This document shows positions 44,694 through 53,743 of a stretch of DNA of 64,000 nt, piece after piece. The notes under the pieces are model-generated. The model searched no databases. It was not told the DNA's origin and saw only the letters and a program-made list of their open reading frames with translations. The number at the start of each line of letters is the position of its first letter. The first letter of the stretch is position 1. Source of the DNA: Rhodoferax sp. (GTDB lineage: Bacteria; Pseudomonadota; Gammaproteobacteria; Burkholderiales; Burkholderiaceae_C); the NCBI GenBank assembly GCA_024235935.1, contig JACKLL010000011.1:43612-107611 (forward strand), written 5' to 3'. A program made the position numbers and the translations under genes.

Positions 44694-45742
44694 GGTGTCT
44701 CCTGCTGGTGAGCAAAAACCCGTGTGAGCAATCGCTCGGGCTGCGGATAGGGGTCTGCTTGCGCCTGCAACCAGGCCATTTCTACTTCGGCTGCGATTTC
44801 GGACTCCATATCGGCAAGGTCCTGCGCCCGCATCTGTCCGCTCGCAGTCAAGGCGGCGACAAGGCGGGCGACCGGATCGCGCTTGCGCCAGTTGCCCAAC
44901 TCATCTGCCGTGCGGTTGACGCCGACATCGACATCTTCGCGCCAGTCGACGTGGCCATACCAGCGGAAAGTCACGGCCTCGAGAAAGCCCGGGCCATCGC
45001 CCTTGCGGGCGCGCTCAATCAGGCGCCCTGCGGCCGCTTGCACGGCCACGACGTCGTTGCCATCAACGATCTCGTAGGGGATATCGTTGGCCTGTGCAAA
45101 GCGGGCCGTCGCCTGCTTGGGTTGGCGCAATGAGATATGCATATGGCTGGCGAAGAGGTTGTTCTCGACCACGAAAAGGGCCGGGGCCAACAGCATTCGA
45201 GCCAGATTGAGCGACTCGTGCACCACCCCCTCTTCCACAGCGCCATCACCCAGATACGCGACGCCGACATCGCCCGTGGCCTGCATCTTGGCGGCCAGCG
45301 CAGCCCCCACCGCCAATGCGACTGTTCCCGATACGATGGGGACCGACCCATAAAAGCCGTTGGGTTGATCCCAAAGGTGCATCGAGCCCCCCATGCCGCG
45401 CGACAAGCCGGTGTCCTTCCCCAGGATCTCGGCAAACAGGCGGTGCAGGCTGGCCCCGGTCGACAAGACATGGGAATGCGACCGATGCGCGCCAAAAACC
45501 CGATCAGTCTTGCGCAAATGCGCAGCCACGCCGACCGCCACGGCCTCCTGTCCCACGCCCAGATGGACCGGCCCTCCGATCAGCCGCTCACGCCGGCCGT
45601 CGGCCAGGCAACGTTCTGCCAGACGGATGCGCAGCATCATGCGCAACTGCGCACGCAGAAGAGCCCCATCCTGGCCGGCAATATCTACCGGCTCATGGCA
45701 ACTTGCAGGATCCGCCAATGACCCCAGAGACCAGTCCGTCAT
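44690..45742 (-). CDS. Thiamine-dependent 2-oxo acid dehydrogenase E1 alpha-like subunit
   Basis: A 350-residue E1 alpha protein. Motifs are HLGVGQEAVAVG, HRSHSHVLSTGA, GRGMGGS-like SRGMGGSMHLW, the thiamine-diphosphate motif GDGAVEEGVVHESLNLARML and FVVENN, and RWYGHVDWREDVDVG. The ATG at 45742 is 3 bases after the aminotransferase stop. It pairs with the E1 beta chain encoded next. Setting it between an aminotransferase and the initiating transferase suggests that it makes an activated acyl or hydroxyalkyl group for a sugar in this glycan. That is inference. Confidence 0.88.
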   Translation of the reverse strand: MTDWSLGSLADPASCHEPVDIAGQDGALLRAQLRMMLRIRLAERCLADGRRERLIGGPVHLGVGQEAVAVGVAAHLRKTDRVFGAHRSHSHVLSTGASLHRLFAEILGKDTGLSRGMGGSMHLWDQPNGFYGSVPIVSGTVALAVGAALAAKMQATGDVGVAYLGDGAVEEGVVHESLNLARMLLAPALFVVENNLFASHMHISLRQPKQATARFAQANDIPYEIVDGNDVVAVQAAAGRLIERARKGDGPGFLEAVTFRWYGHVDWREDVDVGVNRTADELGNWRKRDPVARLVAALTASGQMRAQDLADMESEIAAEVEMAWLQAQADPYPQPERLLTRVFAHQQETP

Positions 45743-45745
45743 AGG

Positions 45746-46852
45746 CTACTTGCCGTAAAAAGTGCGGATGGCCCGGATGATCGTGTCGACCTCGTCATCG
45801 GTGACAGCCGAGTTCATCGGCAACATCATGCAGCGCTTGAAAAACGCATCCGTGCGCGGCAGATCGACCGTGAAACCCAGTTCCTTGAATTGATGCACCG
45901 GCGTCCCGGCCCACTGAATGATGGTCTTGACCCCATTCTGATCGAGGTAGGCGCGCAATTCATCGCGACGATCCGCCTCCAGCTCATAGTTCTGGTACAC
46001 GTCGAAATGGCGCTCGTCCGCACCGGGTGCCGGCGGCAGCGTCAGGGTCGCCAGGTCACCCAGGCCAGCCTGGTAGCGCGCCGCGACCGAACGGCGACGC
46101 TCGATTTCCTGCGGATAGGTCTTGAGTTTGTAGTCCAGCACGGCCGCCTGCAGGTTGTCGAGCCGCGAGTTGTAACCCCAGGCGACCACACGGCCTTCGG
46201 CATCACGGCCGTGATCCTTGAGCAAGGCAATCCTCGCGGCGACTTCATCGTCGTTGGTCACAATGGCCCCGCCATCTCCAAAACAACCCAGCAGCTTTGC
46301 CGGGTAGAAACTGATGGTGCCGAACTTGCCAAAAGTGCCTGCGCACTGACCCTTGAACATCGAACCCAGCGCCTGAGCGGCATCTTCGACGATCATGATG
46401 TTGTGCTTGGTCGCGATGGCGCGCAAGGCATCCATGTCGCAGGTCCGGCCATTGATCTGCACGGGCATGATGGCCTTGGTACGCGGCGTGATCCGGTGCT
46501 CGACATCATTGGCGTCCAGCATGTGGTCGGCGCCACATTCGGCCAGCACGGGCGTCGCACCCACCAGGTGCACCGACGCTGCCGACGCAATATAGGTGTG
46601 CGACGGAAGGATGACTTCATCGCCTGGGCCGATACCGACCGCCTTGAGGCCGATCAGGATGGCGTCGGTACCGTTGGCGACGCCAAAAGCGTGCTTGACC
46701 CCCATGAACTTGGCCAGATTGGCATCGAAATCGCGGCATTCCTGCTGCAGGATATAGGCGCCGCGGCGGCAGACACCCATCATGATTTCGGTTAACGCGG
46801 CTTCATCGCGCTTGAACAGATCCGCATACGGAAAAAAGGGAATCGTTTTCAT
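45746..46852 (-). CDS. DegT/DnrJ/EryC1 PLP-dependent sugar aminotransferase
   Basis: A 368-residue sugar aminotransferase that adds an amino group to a keto-sugar nucleotide. Motifs are ANGTDAILIGLKAVGIGPGDEV (cofactor phosphate region), IVEDAAQALGS (Asp pairing with PLP), SFYPAKLLGCFGDGGA (Schiff-base Lys) and WGYNSRLDNLQAAVL. GGAG precedes the ATG at 46852; the frame is open to 46966. It is distinct from the WbpE-like protein at 59758. With WbpM and the E1 pair it may make an N-acylated 4-amino or 3-amino 6-deoxy sugar. Confidence 0.9.
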   Translation of the reverse strand: MKTIPFFPYADLFKRDEAALTEIMMGVCRRGAYILQQECRDFDANLAKFMGVKHAFGVANGTDAILIGLKAVGIGPGDEVILPSHTYIASAASVHLVGATPVLAECGADHMLDANDVEHRITPRTKAIMPVQINGRTCDMDALRAIATKHNIMIVEDAAQALGSMFKGQCAGTFGKFGTISFYPAKLLGCFGDGGAIVTNDDEVAARIALLKDHGRDAEGRVVAWGYNSRLDNLQAAVLDYKLKTYPQEIERRRSVAARYQAGLGDLATLTLPPAPGADERHFDVYQNYELEADRRDELRAYLDQNGVKTIIQWAGTPVHQFKELGFTVDLPRTDAFFKRCMMLPMNSAVTDDEVDTIIRAIRTFYGK

Positions 46853-46880
46853 GTGAACTCCATAAAAGAGGATGTAATGA

Positions 46881-47669
46881 TCAGGTGTTGTCCGCTGCCG
46901 GGCGACGATCCCGGGCGACAAGGACAAACTTGAACGCGGCACGCCGTACGCCAACAAGGCGATCAAAGCGGTCCGACAAGGCTCGGGCTGTATTTTCCCC
47001 GGTAATCCGCGTCATCAAGGGCATCAGGTAACTCAGCGCACCAAAAAAACCCAGCTCGACCTGCGCGAACCCTTGCGAGAGGGATTGGATACGCGTGAGA
47101 TTCGGCATTCTGCGCAGGGTACTGACGGAGCGATCACCCCGGACATGGTGCAACCAGCGATTGAAACGATAAATCGGATGGTGATTGAGCGAATCGACGC
47201 AAATCAGCATGCCCCCCGGGCGCAGCAGCCGCCCAACTTCCGCATCCACCAATGCGGGCTCACCGTAGCTGAGGCTCCCGGCACTGACAACCGCGTCGAA
47301 CGAGGCCGATGGGAAAGGGGTTTTCTCCATGTCGGCCACCTGGGTCTGGAGCTGGCCGCCGAAACCATCGAACTTGGCCTTCAACAGGACCAGAGACTCA
47401 GAGGAAATGTCACTGGCGACCACATCTGCGCCCGTCTGGAGCAACACCAGTGTGTGCATTCCGGCTCCGGAGCCCAGCTCCAGCACGCGTTGGCCGGGGC
47501 GCAGCAACTCGGTGATGCGCGCCTCGTACATTTCGTAGGCAGCACGCAGATACTGCGGCATCTGCTGCGACCCCAGCTTCAACTGTGCGGTTGTCGCGTT
47601 GCGAAGCAGTTCAGCACGCGCCCGTGCGTCATACCGTGCGCGCTCCAGATCCTTGTCGCTGTCGGTCAT
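46881..47669 (-). CDS. Class I SAM-dependent methyltransferase
   Basis: A 262-residue Methyltransf_11-type enzyme. Motif I is VLELGSGAGMHTLVL, motif II is VVASDISSESL, and motif IV is FDAVVSAGSLSYGEP, followed by LRPGGMLICVDSLNH. It overlaps the upstream glycosyltransferase stop by four bases and precedes the aminotransferase by 28 bases. A sugar O-methylation or chain-end methylation in the glycan is likely. The target is unknown. Confidence 0.88.
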   Translation of the reverse strand: MTDSDKDLERARYDARARAELLRNATTAQLKLGSQQMPQYLRAAYEMYEARITELLRPGQRVLELGSGAGMHTLVLLQTGADVVASDISSESLVLLKAKFDGFGGQLQTQVADMEKTPFPSASFDAVVSAGSLSYGEPALVDAEVGRLLRPGGMLICVDSLNHHPIYRFNRWLHHVRGDRSVSTLRRMPNLTRIQSLSQGFAQVELGFFGALSYLMPLMTRITGENTARALSDRFDRLVGVRRAAFKFVLVARDRRPAADNT

Positions 47670-49003
47670 GACCGCCGCGCTCCTTGCGCAAGCTCCTCCA
47701 TGCGCCGTACCAAAGCGCCATACACGGTTTCAAACGAAAACCGCTCGCCGTACAGGCGACGGGCATTGCTGGCCATTTCGGCACACCGTTGCGGCTGGTC
47801 TGACAACTCCTGCACGCGATCCGCAAGCGTGCGGCCCGTGCCTTCCCCATAGACCAGACCGGTGTCGTAACCGGTTATCAGGCGTGTCACCTCACCCTGC
47901 AAGGGGCTCAGGATCGGCAATCCCAACGCCAGGGCATCGATCACCTTGTTCGGCACGCTCAGCATGAAGTCGGCGCTATTACGGTAGGGTGCCAACGCGG
48001 CGCTGCTGCGCCGCGCCAACGATTCAACCTTGGCGCGGTCGACCCAGCCAGGAAAGCGAACATTGGCAAGCCCCTGCATACGGGCTTTCCAGGCCGGCGT
48101 GTTGGCGCCATCACCGCACAACACGAATTCATAGGCTGGATCCTTGTCCGCCAGAGCCTTCGCAGCCTGGTAGACCGGCTCGATGTCAAAGGCAGGCGAA
48201 TGACTTCCGACAAAACAGATGCGCGTGCGGCCATCGGCAACCACGCCTTGCGCGTCCCACCAATGGTCGGCCTCGGCCAGCGCATCAGCAGACACCTGTC
48301 CCATGGGCACGGTCAACGGTACGACCATGTCCATTTCCTGAACCTCGCGACCGGCAAAACTGGCAGCCCATTGCAGAAAGTCGGATGCCATCGCGGACAA
48401 GGCGCTCGCATCCCGCATGGCGCGTCGTCCGTAATGAAAATACGGCGCCAGGGCCAGTCGACCCAGCGGACGCAGCGGGCCGGGCAAGGGATCCGTGAAT
48501 ATCGTCGGCCATTGGTCCTTGACGTCCAGCATGCTGGGCACACCGCGCAGCTTGAGCCATCGGGTCATCACTGCCGCCGTTTCGATCGGCGGATAACCTA
48601 CGAAGCCAACGTCTGGCGCCACATCCTCACTGGCCAGCGCGCGCGCCAGGTTGCGCGCCAGGACCGCATGGTCCCACAACCGCCCTGGTCCGATATTGCG
48701 TCCGTAACCCGGACTGGCTACCAGACGCACCTGCAGACCTGGCATGACGTCGATGCGTGCATCGCCGGGGACCCGGTGGCGTTTCTCCTGATGGTAGAAG
48801 GACGAGCTCCACAAGACAACCTTGTGGCCAGCGGCGACCAGCGCCGCAGCCAGATTCATCGCGCGCATGGGTCGCGGGTTACCCGTATCGCTGGGCAAGG
48901 GCTCGCCGGTTTGCAAAATCCAGACGGTCAGTGACTGGTGTGCTTTCGCAGCGTCCGTCCCTGAGGCTTCCTGCGCCTTGGCGGCGAGATCCGCGGAAGT
49001 CAC
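47666..49003 (-). CDS. Glycosyltransferase family 4 (WbuB-like)
   Basis: A 445-residue GT4 enzyme of GT-B fold. The N-terminal acceptor half has VWILQTGEPLPSDTGNPRPMRAMNLAAAL, typical of WbuB-like proteins, and SSSFYHQEKRHR. The donor half has FVGSHSPAFDIEP, VLCGDG and SVPNKVIDALALGLPI with the E/D-type donor loop. The GTG at 49003 overlaps the epimerase stop (GTGA), which supports it. It adds one sugar of the repeat unit at the cytoplasmic membrane face. Confidence 0.88.
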   Translation of the reverse strand: MTSADLAAKAQEASGTDAAKAHQSLTVWILQTGEPLPSDTGNPRPMRAMNLAAALVAAGHKVVLWSSSFYHQEKRHRVPGDARIDVMPGLQVRLVASPGYGRNIGPGRLWDHAVLARNLARALASEDVAPDVGFVGYPPIETAAVMTRWLKLRGVPSMLDVKDQWPTIFTDPLPGPLRPLGRLALAPYFHYGRRAMRDASALSAMASDFLQWAASFAGREVQEMDMVVPLTVPMGQVSADALAEADHWWDAQGVVADGRTRICFVGSHSPAFDIEPVYQAAKALADKDPAYEFVLCGDGANTPAWKARMQGLANVRFPGWVDRAKVESLARRSSAALAPYRNSADFMLSVPNKVIDALALGLPILSPLQGEVTRLITGYDTGLVYGEGTGRTLADRVQELSDQPQRCAEMASNARRLYGERFSFETVYGALVRRMEELAQGARRS

Positions 49004-50088
49004 GCTTGCGCTCCCAGGGTCGCCGCGATGGCGACTGCTGCCTTGCCGTCGCCATAAGGGCGCACGTCCTTGCCGCGGCTACCCAGCGCACCCAGGACCG
49101 CCTGCGCCACGTCATCGGCATTGCCGGGCGTGACCAGGCGATTCCAGCCTGCGTCCACCAACTCCACCCACTCGGTCTCGTCCCGCAAGGTGACACAGGG
49201 GACACCACAGAAAAACGCCTCCTTCTGAACGCCACCGGAATCGGTAACGATCAGGGCCGCGTATTTTTCCATCTGCACCATGTCCAGATAACCCAAGGGT
49301 GGCAAAACGTTCAGCACATCGCGAAGCCGCTGCAACTGTCCCATGCCTTCGAGAATCGCCGTAGTGCGCGGGTGCATAGGCCAGACGACGGGCATCGTTT
49401 CGCCGACACGCGCCATCGCATCGGCGATGGCCCGCAGGCGCACGGGATCATCGGTATTCTCGGCACGATGCACAGTCGCCAGCAGGTAGCGCTTGCCACC
49501 CAGCCCCAATCGCGCCAATAACCCGGTCTCGGGGGTCACGCGTGCGCCATGGTGCAGCGCCACGTCATACATGACATCACCTACCTGCTCGATCTGCCCG
49601 CGTGGAACACCCTCGTGGAGCAGATTGCCCACAGCCGCGTCGGTGGGGACGAACAACCAGCGCGAAAGGCGATCCGTGAGGATGCGGTTGATCTCCTCCG
49701 GCATGCGCATGTTGAAGGACCGCAGGCCGGCCTCCACATGGGCGACCGGAATATGCAGCTTGGCCGCGGCCAATGCCCCGGCCAGCGTCGAATTGGTATC
49801 GCCGTAGACCAGCACGACATCCGGCTTTTCGGCGAGCAGCACCTTCTCCACCTCGATCAACATGCGACCGGTCATCTCGCCATGGCTGCCGCCGTGGATG
49901 TCCAGCTGATGCGCGGGCTGCGCCATGCCCAGTTCGGTGAAAAACACGTCCGACATATTGGCATCGAAATGCTGCCCGGTATGAACCACGACCTCCCGCA
50001 CGCCCGACGTCCTGGCCAGGGCGTCCGACACGACGCTGGCCTTGATGAATTGCGGGCGCGCGCCCAGCACGGTCACGATCTTCTTCAT
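49000..50088 (-). CDS. wbpI: UDP-2,3-diacetamido glucuronic acid 2-epimerase (WbpI-like)
   Basis: A 362-residue non-hydrolysing 2-epimerase. GARPQFIKASVVSDAL at the start is typical of WbpI; WecB has GTRPEAIK. Other motifs are HTGQHFDANMSDVFF, VYGDTNSTLAGALAA, HVEAGLRSFNMRMPEEINR, TVHRAENTD and TDSGGVQKEAFFCGVPCVTLR. WbpI turns UDP-GlcNAc(3NAc)A into UDP-ManNAc(3NAc)A. The presence of wbpB, wbpD and wbpE homologues in the same cluster supports this over WecB. The ATG at 50088 has AGGA upstream; the frame reads on to 50295 without homology. Confidence 0.87.
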   Translation of the reverse strand: MKKIVTVLGARPQFIKASVVSDALARTSGVREVVVHTGQHFDANMSDVFFTELGMAQPAHQLDIHGGSHGEMTGRMLIEVEKVLLAEKPDVVLVYGDTNSTLAGALAAAKLHIPVAHVEAGLRSFNMRMPEEINRILTDRLSRWLFVPTDAAVGNLLHEGVPRGQIEQVGDVMYDVALHHGARVTPETGLLARLGLGGKRYLLATVHRAENTDDPVRLRAIADAMARVGETMPVVWPMHPRTTAILEGMGQLQRLRDVLNVLPPLGYLDMVQMEKYAALIVTDSGGVQKEAFFCGVPCVTLRDETEWVELVDAGWNRLVTPGNADDVAQAVLGALGSRGKDVRPYGDGKAAVAIAATLGAQA

Positions 50089-50101
50089 AGTGTTCCTACG
50101 C

Positions 50102-51232
50102 TCACGCAGCCAGCAAACGCCGGTAAAGGTCGACCAGCCCGACGGACTCTCGTGCCCAGTTGTACATGTCATGCACGGCGCGCTTGCCGTTTTGCCCCAT
50201 GCGCTCTGCCTCTGCCGGGTGCTCGAGAATCCAGCGCATGGCCCCTGCAATGGCGGTCGGATCCATCGGATCCACCAGCAAGCCGCAATCCGCACCAGAC
50301 ACGATCTGCCGCCACAGCGGGAAGTCCGAGGCGATCACGGGCAAACCCGCCGACATGTACTCGAACATCTTGTTGGGCTGCGCGTCGACATGGTTGGGCA
50401 TGGGATGAAACAGCACCAGGCCAGCGCGCGCACTGCCCAGCATGCTGGCGACCTCACTGCGCCCGAGCGAACCGCGATAACGCACGCCCTTCCAGGCGGC
50501 AAGCCCCTGCAGCTCAGCCATGAACGACTGCGGGCTGATGCCTCCAGCCATCTCCAGATAGGCTTGTGGATGATCTCCCAGGCTTTCGAAAGCCTGCACC
50601 ATCTCCACGCCACCGCGGATGTCGGCGATGCCGCCGACATAGGCGAACATCTGCGGCCGTTCAGAATACGGCTGAGGGACCGCGATCACCAACTCCGACT
50701 GGATCGGGAAATTTTGCACCAGCACGGTCTTGCCTGCCGGAAATCGCGCGCCGATCACCGGTGTTGCCGGTACGACAGCTGAAAAAGCCCGCGCCGCCAG
50801 CCATTCCATGCCAGCCGTCACGAGCGCTACCGGCCACCGAAAAACGACCGGAATCCAATGCTTGCTCATGGTCTGGCGCGGCACGTCTTCATGAACGTCA
50901 TACACCACCTTGCAGCCCCGCAGGCGGAGCAGGAATCCAAGCGGAATCAGCTCGGGATCATGGAAATGCACGACCCGCGGCCTGGCGCGCCAAAGAAACT
51001 TCAACGCCCGCCAGTTGCCGGCCAACGCACGCGTCGATCGGCTAGCCGGCAATTTTCCGAGATCAAAGACCGATGGCGCACCGTTTGCGACCTGATCACC
51101 CTTCCCATCCGCGACAACCAAGGCTACATCCACGGCCAGGGCGGCATGCAGCGTATGAACCTGCTTGATGAAGATTCGCGTGTCGTTTCGCGGATGTACT
51201 GTGCTCAAGTGCACGACTTGCAAAGAGGCCAT
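50102..51232 (-). CDS. Glycosyltransferase family 4
   Basis: A 376-residue GT4/GT-B enzyme: VVHLSTVHPRNDTRIFIKQV at the start, VVHFHDPELIPLGFLLRLRG, VVYDVHEDVPRQ, AYVGGIADIRGG, and the donor site NHVDAQPNKMFEYMSAGLPVI (the PNKxFEYMxAGLPV signature). It starts 7 bases after wbpG and ends 13 bases before wbpI. It probably transfers one of the diacetamido uronic acid residues made by the neighbouring enzymes. That pairing is inferred from position. Confidence 0.9.
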   Translation of the reverse strand: MASLQVVHLSTVHPRNDTRIFIKQVHTLHAALAVDVALVVADGKGDQVANGAPSVFDLGKLPASRSTRALAGNWRALKFLWRARPRVVHFHDPELIPLGFLLRLRGCKVVYDVHEDVPRQTMSKHWIPVVFRWPVALVTAGMEWLAARAFSAVVPATPVIGARFPAGKTVLVQNFPIQSELVIAVPQPYSERPQMFAYVGGIADIRGGVEMVQAFESLGDHPQAYLEMAGGISPQSFMAELQGLAAWKGVRYRGSLGRSEVASMLGSARAGLVLFHPMPNHVDAQPNKMFEYMSAGLPVIASDFPLWRQIVSGADCGLLVDPMDPTAIAGAMRWILEHPAEAERMGQNGKRAVHDMYNWARESVGLVDLYRRLLAA

Positions 51233-51239
51233 CGAAACC

Positions 51240-52391
51240 CTAAGAGTAAACCTTGACCTGCCGCCCCAAAGCCCGCTCTACCAGCCCTTGTGCCTTCTTC
51301 AGCATCCGGTAGCGACTATTCCACGTAGGGAAATCGCTGTAATGGTGCGCCGGGGCCGCAACAAAAGCGTCGAACTGCTGGCGGCTGATCCGAAGCTTCT
51401 TGCAAAAATAACTGATGTCGACTTCCAGTTCCTTGGGGTCGTACAGCGGCTCCTGCAACTTCGCCAAGGCCTCGTCCCGGCTCATCTGCCCGGAAACGAT
51501 CAGGCTCGCGTAATGCGGCTTGCGCTTGTCGTAGCCGAACTTGGTCGGCAGGTAGTAGTTCTGAAACAGCTTGGTGAACAAGGATTCACCGTGCTTGCGC
51601 CCATACGAGCGCCAACCCATTTTTTCCTCCAGCTCGTCTATCGCGTGCTGCTTGTCATACGGCATGAAATTGAGCGGGCGCGCGGTGCGCATCTTGCGCA
51701 CGAACGGATACCAGACGAAATAGTCGAAAAACCCGATGGTGCTGTACGTCCGCAGCGGGCGCTCGCCAAACCGCTTGTGAATCGCCCGCAGGTTGATGGC
51801 ATCCATCGCGCTGCCATGCCAAGCCTTCGGGAAGATGCCCTCTGTGGCGATATTTCCGCCGCTCAGAATGTAGCGAATGCCATTGCGCGTGGCAAAGTGG
51901 TACAGGCTCGAGAAGAAGACATGGTCTTGCGGCACATCCTGGTTGGCAACACCGGCTTTCAGGTAGGCCAAGTGCAGGTCGCGCATTTCCTCCCAGTCCA
52001 CGACATGGGTATGGAGATCAAAATTGCAGTGCTTGACGATCTTTTCGATATTGGCGACCGCCAACTCGCTATTCCAGCCTGCGTCGACATGAACCACCAA
52101 AGGCCGCAACCCCCAGTCCTTGACCCGCAAAGCCAGGTAAGAGCTGTCGACGCCTCCACTCAGGCCAAGGATGCAATCGTAATCCTTGCCCTTGCCCGCC
52201 GCGCGAATCTGCTCGACCTGCGCAGCCCAACGCCGCTCGCCCTCCTGGTTCGGAAACCAGTCCTTGCGGGTGACCTCGTCGAATTGGCGGCAGTGGTTGC
52301 AAACCCCTTGCGCATCGAATGTGATGTCGGGGTCGCTCGTGTCCATGACACAGCGAGTGCACTGTTGATACGGGCCCACTGGAATACTCAC
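51240..52391 (-). CDS. wbpG: N-acetyl sugar amidotransferase (WbpG-like)
   Basis: A 383-residue ATP-pyrophosphatase-type enzyme that amidates a sugar uronic acid or acetamido group, using ammonia from HisH2/HisF2. N-terminal Cys pairs (CTRCVMD and CNHC) probably bind zinc. LGLSGGVDSSYLAL is the PP-loop, followed by VVHVDAGWNSE and ILSGGNIATEGIFP. It starts with GTG at 52391, sharing one base with the wzy stop. In Pseudomonas O5-type clusters WbpG with HisH2/HisF2 makes the acetamidino group of ManNAc3NAmA. Here the hisHF2 pair is about 2.7 kb upstream. Confidence 0.9.
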   Translation of the reverse strand: MSIPVGPYQQCTRCVMDTSDPDITFDAQGVCNHCRQFDEVTRKDWFPNQEGERRWAAQVEQIRAAGKGKDYDCILGLSGGVDSSYLALRVKDWGLRPLVVHVDAGWNSELAVANIEKIVKHCNFDLHTHVVDWEEMRDLHLAYLKAGVANQDVPQDHVFFSSLYHFATRNGIRYILSGGNIATEGIFPKAWHGSAMDAINLRAIHKRFGERPLRTYSTIGFFDYFVWYPFVRKMRTARPLNFMPYDKQHAIDELEEKMGWRSYGRKHGESLFTKLFQNYYLPTKFGYDKRKPHYASLIVSGQMSRDEALAKLQEPLYDPKELEVDISYFCKKLRISRQQFDAFVAAPAHHYSDFPTWNSRYRMLKKAQGLVERALGRQVKVYS

Positions 52392-53698
52392 TAGGAAGTT
52401 TTGGAATGCGACGCGGCAGCGTCCTTAGCAAAACCCGACTCAAGCATCGTGAACACGAACAAGAAACCGACCCCGGACGAGACCAGTGCGACAGTATAGG
52501 CCTGTTCGACCACCAGCAATCCATAAATGAAGCCGAGAAAAAGGTAGGACGGATTGCGGCTTGACTGGTACAAGCGCTCGAAAAGCACAAGCAACATGGG
52601 CACGAACACAATGGCAAAGACATAGCCCAAAAAGCCCTTGGCGGCCAGCTCATAAAGGAAAGTATTGGTGTTGGCATTGGTTTCCGGATTGCCCAGATAG
52701 TGCTCGCCCACGTAATAAGCGGCCGAGAAGTCGGGATCGAAAGAGCCGTACAACCATGACCAAGGCACGCTTTTGCCATCCATCAGAAAGCGGACGTAGT
52801 AGGCCTGCACCTCCGCCTGCACAGTAAAAAGCCGACGAAAGAAATAGTCCGCGATCGCGGAATAGCCATCAAACATGACCCATTCGATCGCCACACCAAG
52901 GCCGAGAACCAGCAATGCACCCAGGAAGTAGTACTTCACCTGGGATAGCAGGTTCCGCCGCACCAGAACACCAAGGCCAAACGCCGCAACGACGTACAAC
53001 AACGGCGCCTTCACGCCCAATAACCAATAGAAGAATACGACCGCTGCAAGCGCGCCGGTGAGCAGGAGTGGGCGCATGTAAAGGCCGGCCCGAAAACCCA
53101 GGTATGGCGATACGCCGTTCATGGCCATGGCCAATCCGTAGGCCAGAAAGCTGCCTGCGGTAAAGATGTCACGCCCTTCCAGCCGGCGGTCATACGACAC
53201 GTCCAGCCCAAAACCAGCGCTGGCCGGCTGATGCGCGGCCGACATGGCAATGACGGATAACAAGGCCACGACAAGTGCGTACTCCACCCACTTGCCAGGC
53301 AACAGCCCCTTGATACGGATCGCCGGAATGATGACCCGAAACAACTCCACCATCAATAGCGGCAGCAACAGGATCACGACACCGACCCCGGTTTCACCGG
53401 CCGTCAGCGGCCCCGTGATGGGGTGCAGCACCAGGAAGGACGTCAGCGTGATCGTGCCGTAGAACAGGATAAAGAAGTCGGCGGGTCGGCCATGCGCCCG
53501 GTACGCCATCCAGGCCATGATCGGCAATCCGATGGCAAACACGACATACCCGGCAAAAGGCATGTCCCAGGGCTGCATACCCATGTATGCGTTGGCCTCG
53601 CCGATCTGTCCTGTGTATGTAAACAACATGACAAAGGAGCAGGCCAGATACAAACCCAGCATTCCGAGTGGCCCAAGCAAGCGGCGAGGAAATTGCAT
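52391..53698 (-). CDS. Polysaccharide polymerase-like membrane protein (Wzy candidate)
   Basis: A 435-residue polytopic protein with about 12 hydrophobic segments and a large loop between late helices (YVGEHYLGNPETNANTNTFLYE region), the layout of Wzy. Wzy proteins have little sequence conservation, so the call rests on topology and on lying between wzz and wbpG. The ATG at 53698 is 45 bases after the Wzz gene. Confidence 0.72.
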   Translation of the reverse strand: MQFPRRLLGPLGMLGLYLACSFVMLFTYTGQIGEANAYMGMQPWDMPFAGYVVFAIGLPIMAWMAYRAHGRPADFFILFYGTITLTSFLVLHPITGPLTAGETGVGVVILLLPLLMVELFRVIIPAIRIKGLLPGKWVEYALVVALLSVIAMSAAHQPASAGFGLDVSYDRRLEGRDIFTAGSFLAYGLAMAMNGVSPYLGFRAGLYMRPLLLTGALAAVVFFYWLLGVKAPLLYVVAAFGLGVLVRRNLLSQVKYYFLGALLVLGLGVAIEWVMFDGYSAIADYFFRRLFTVQAEVQAYYVRFLMDGKSVPWSWLYGSFDPDFSAAYYVGEHYLGNPETNANTNTFLYELAAKGFLGYVFAIVFVPMLLVLFERLYQSSRNPSYLFLGFIYGLLVVEQAYTVALVSSGVGFLFVFTMLESGFAKDAAASHSKTS

Positions 53699-53743
53699 AC
53701 GGGGATTGCTACCGTAGCACGTGCCACTGCCCGAGCCGAACCA

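Noticed and set aside
49000..50088. WecB (UDP-GlcNAc 2-epimerase) for enterobacterial common antigen
   Set aside because: The GARPQFIKA start and the wbpB/D/E neighbours favour WbpI.
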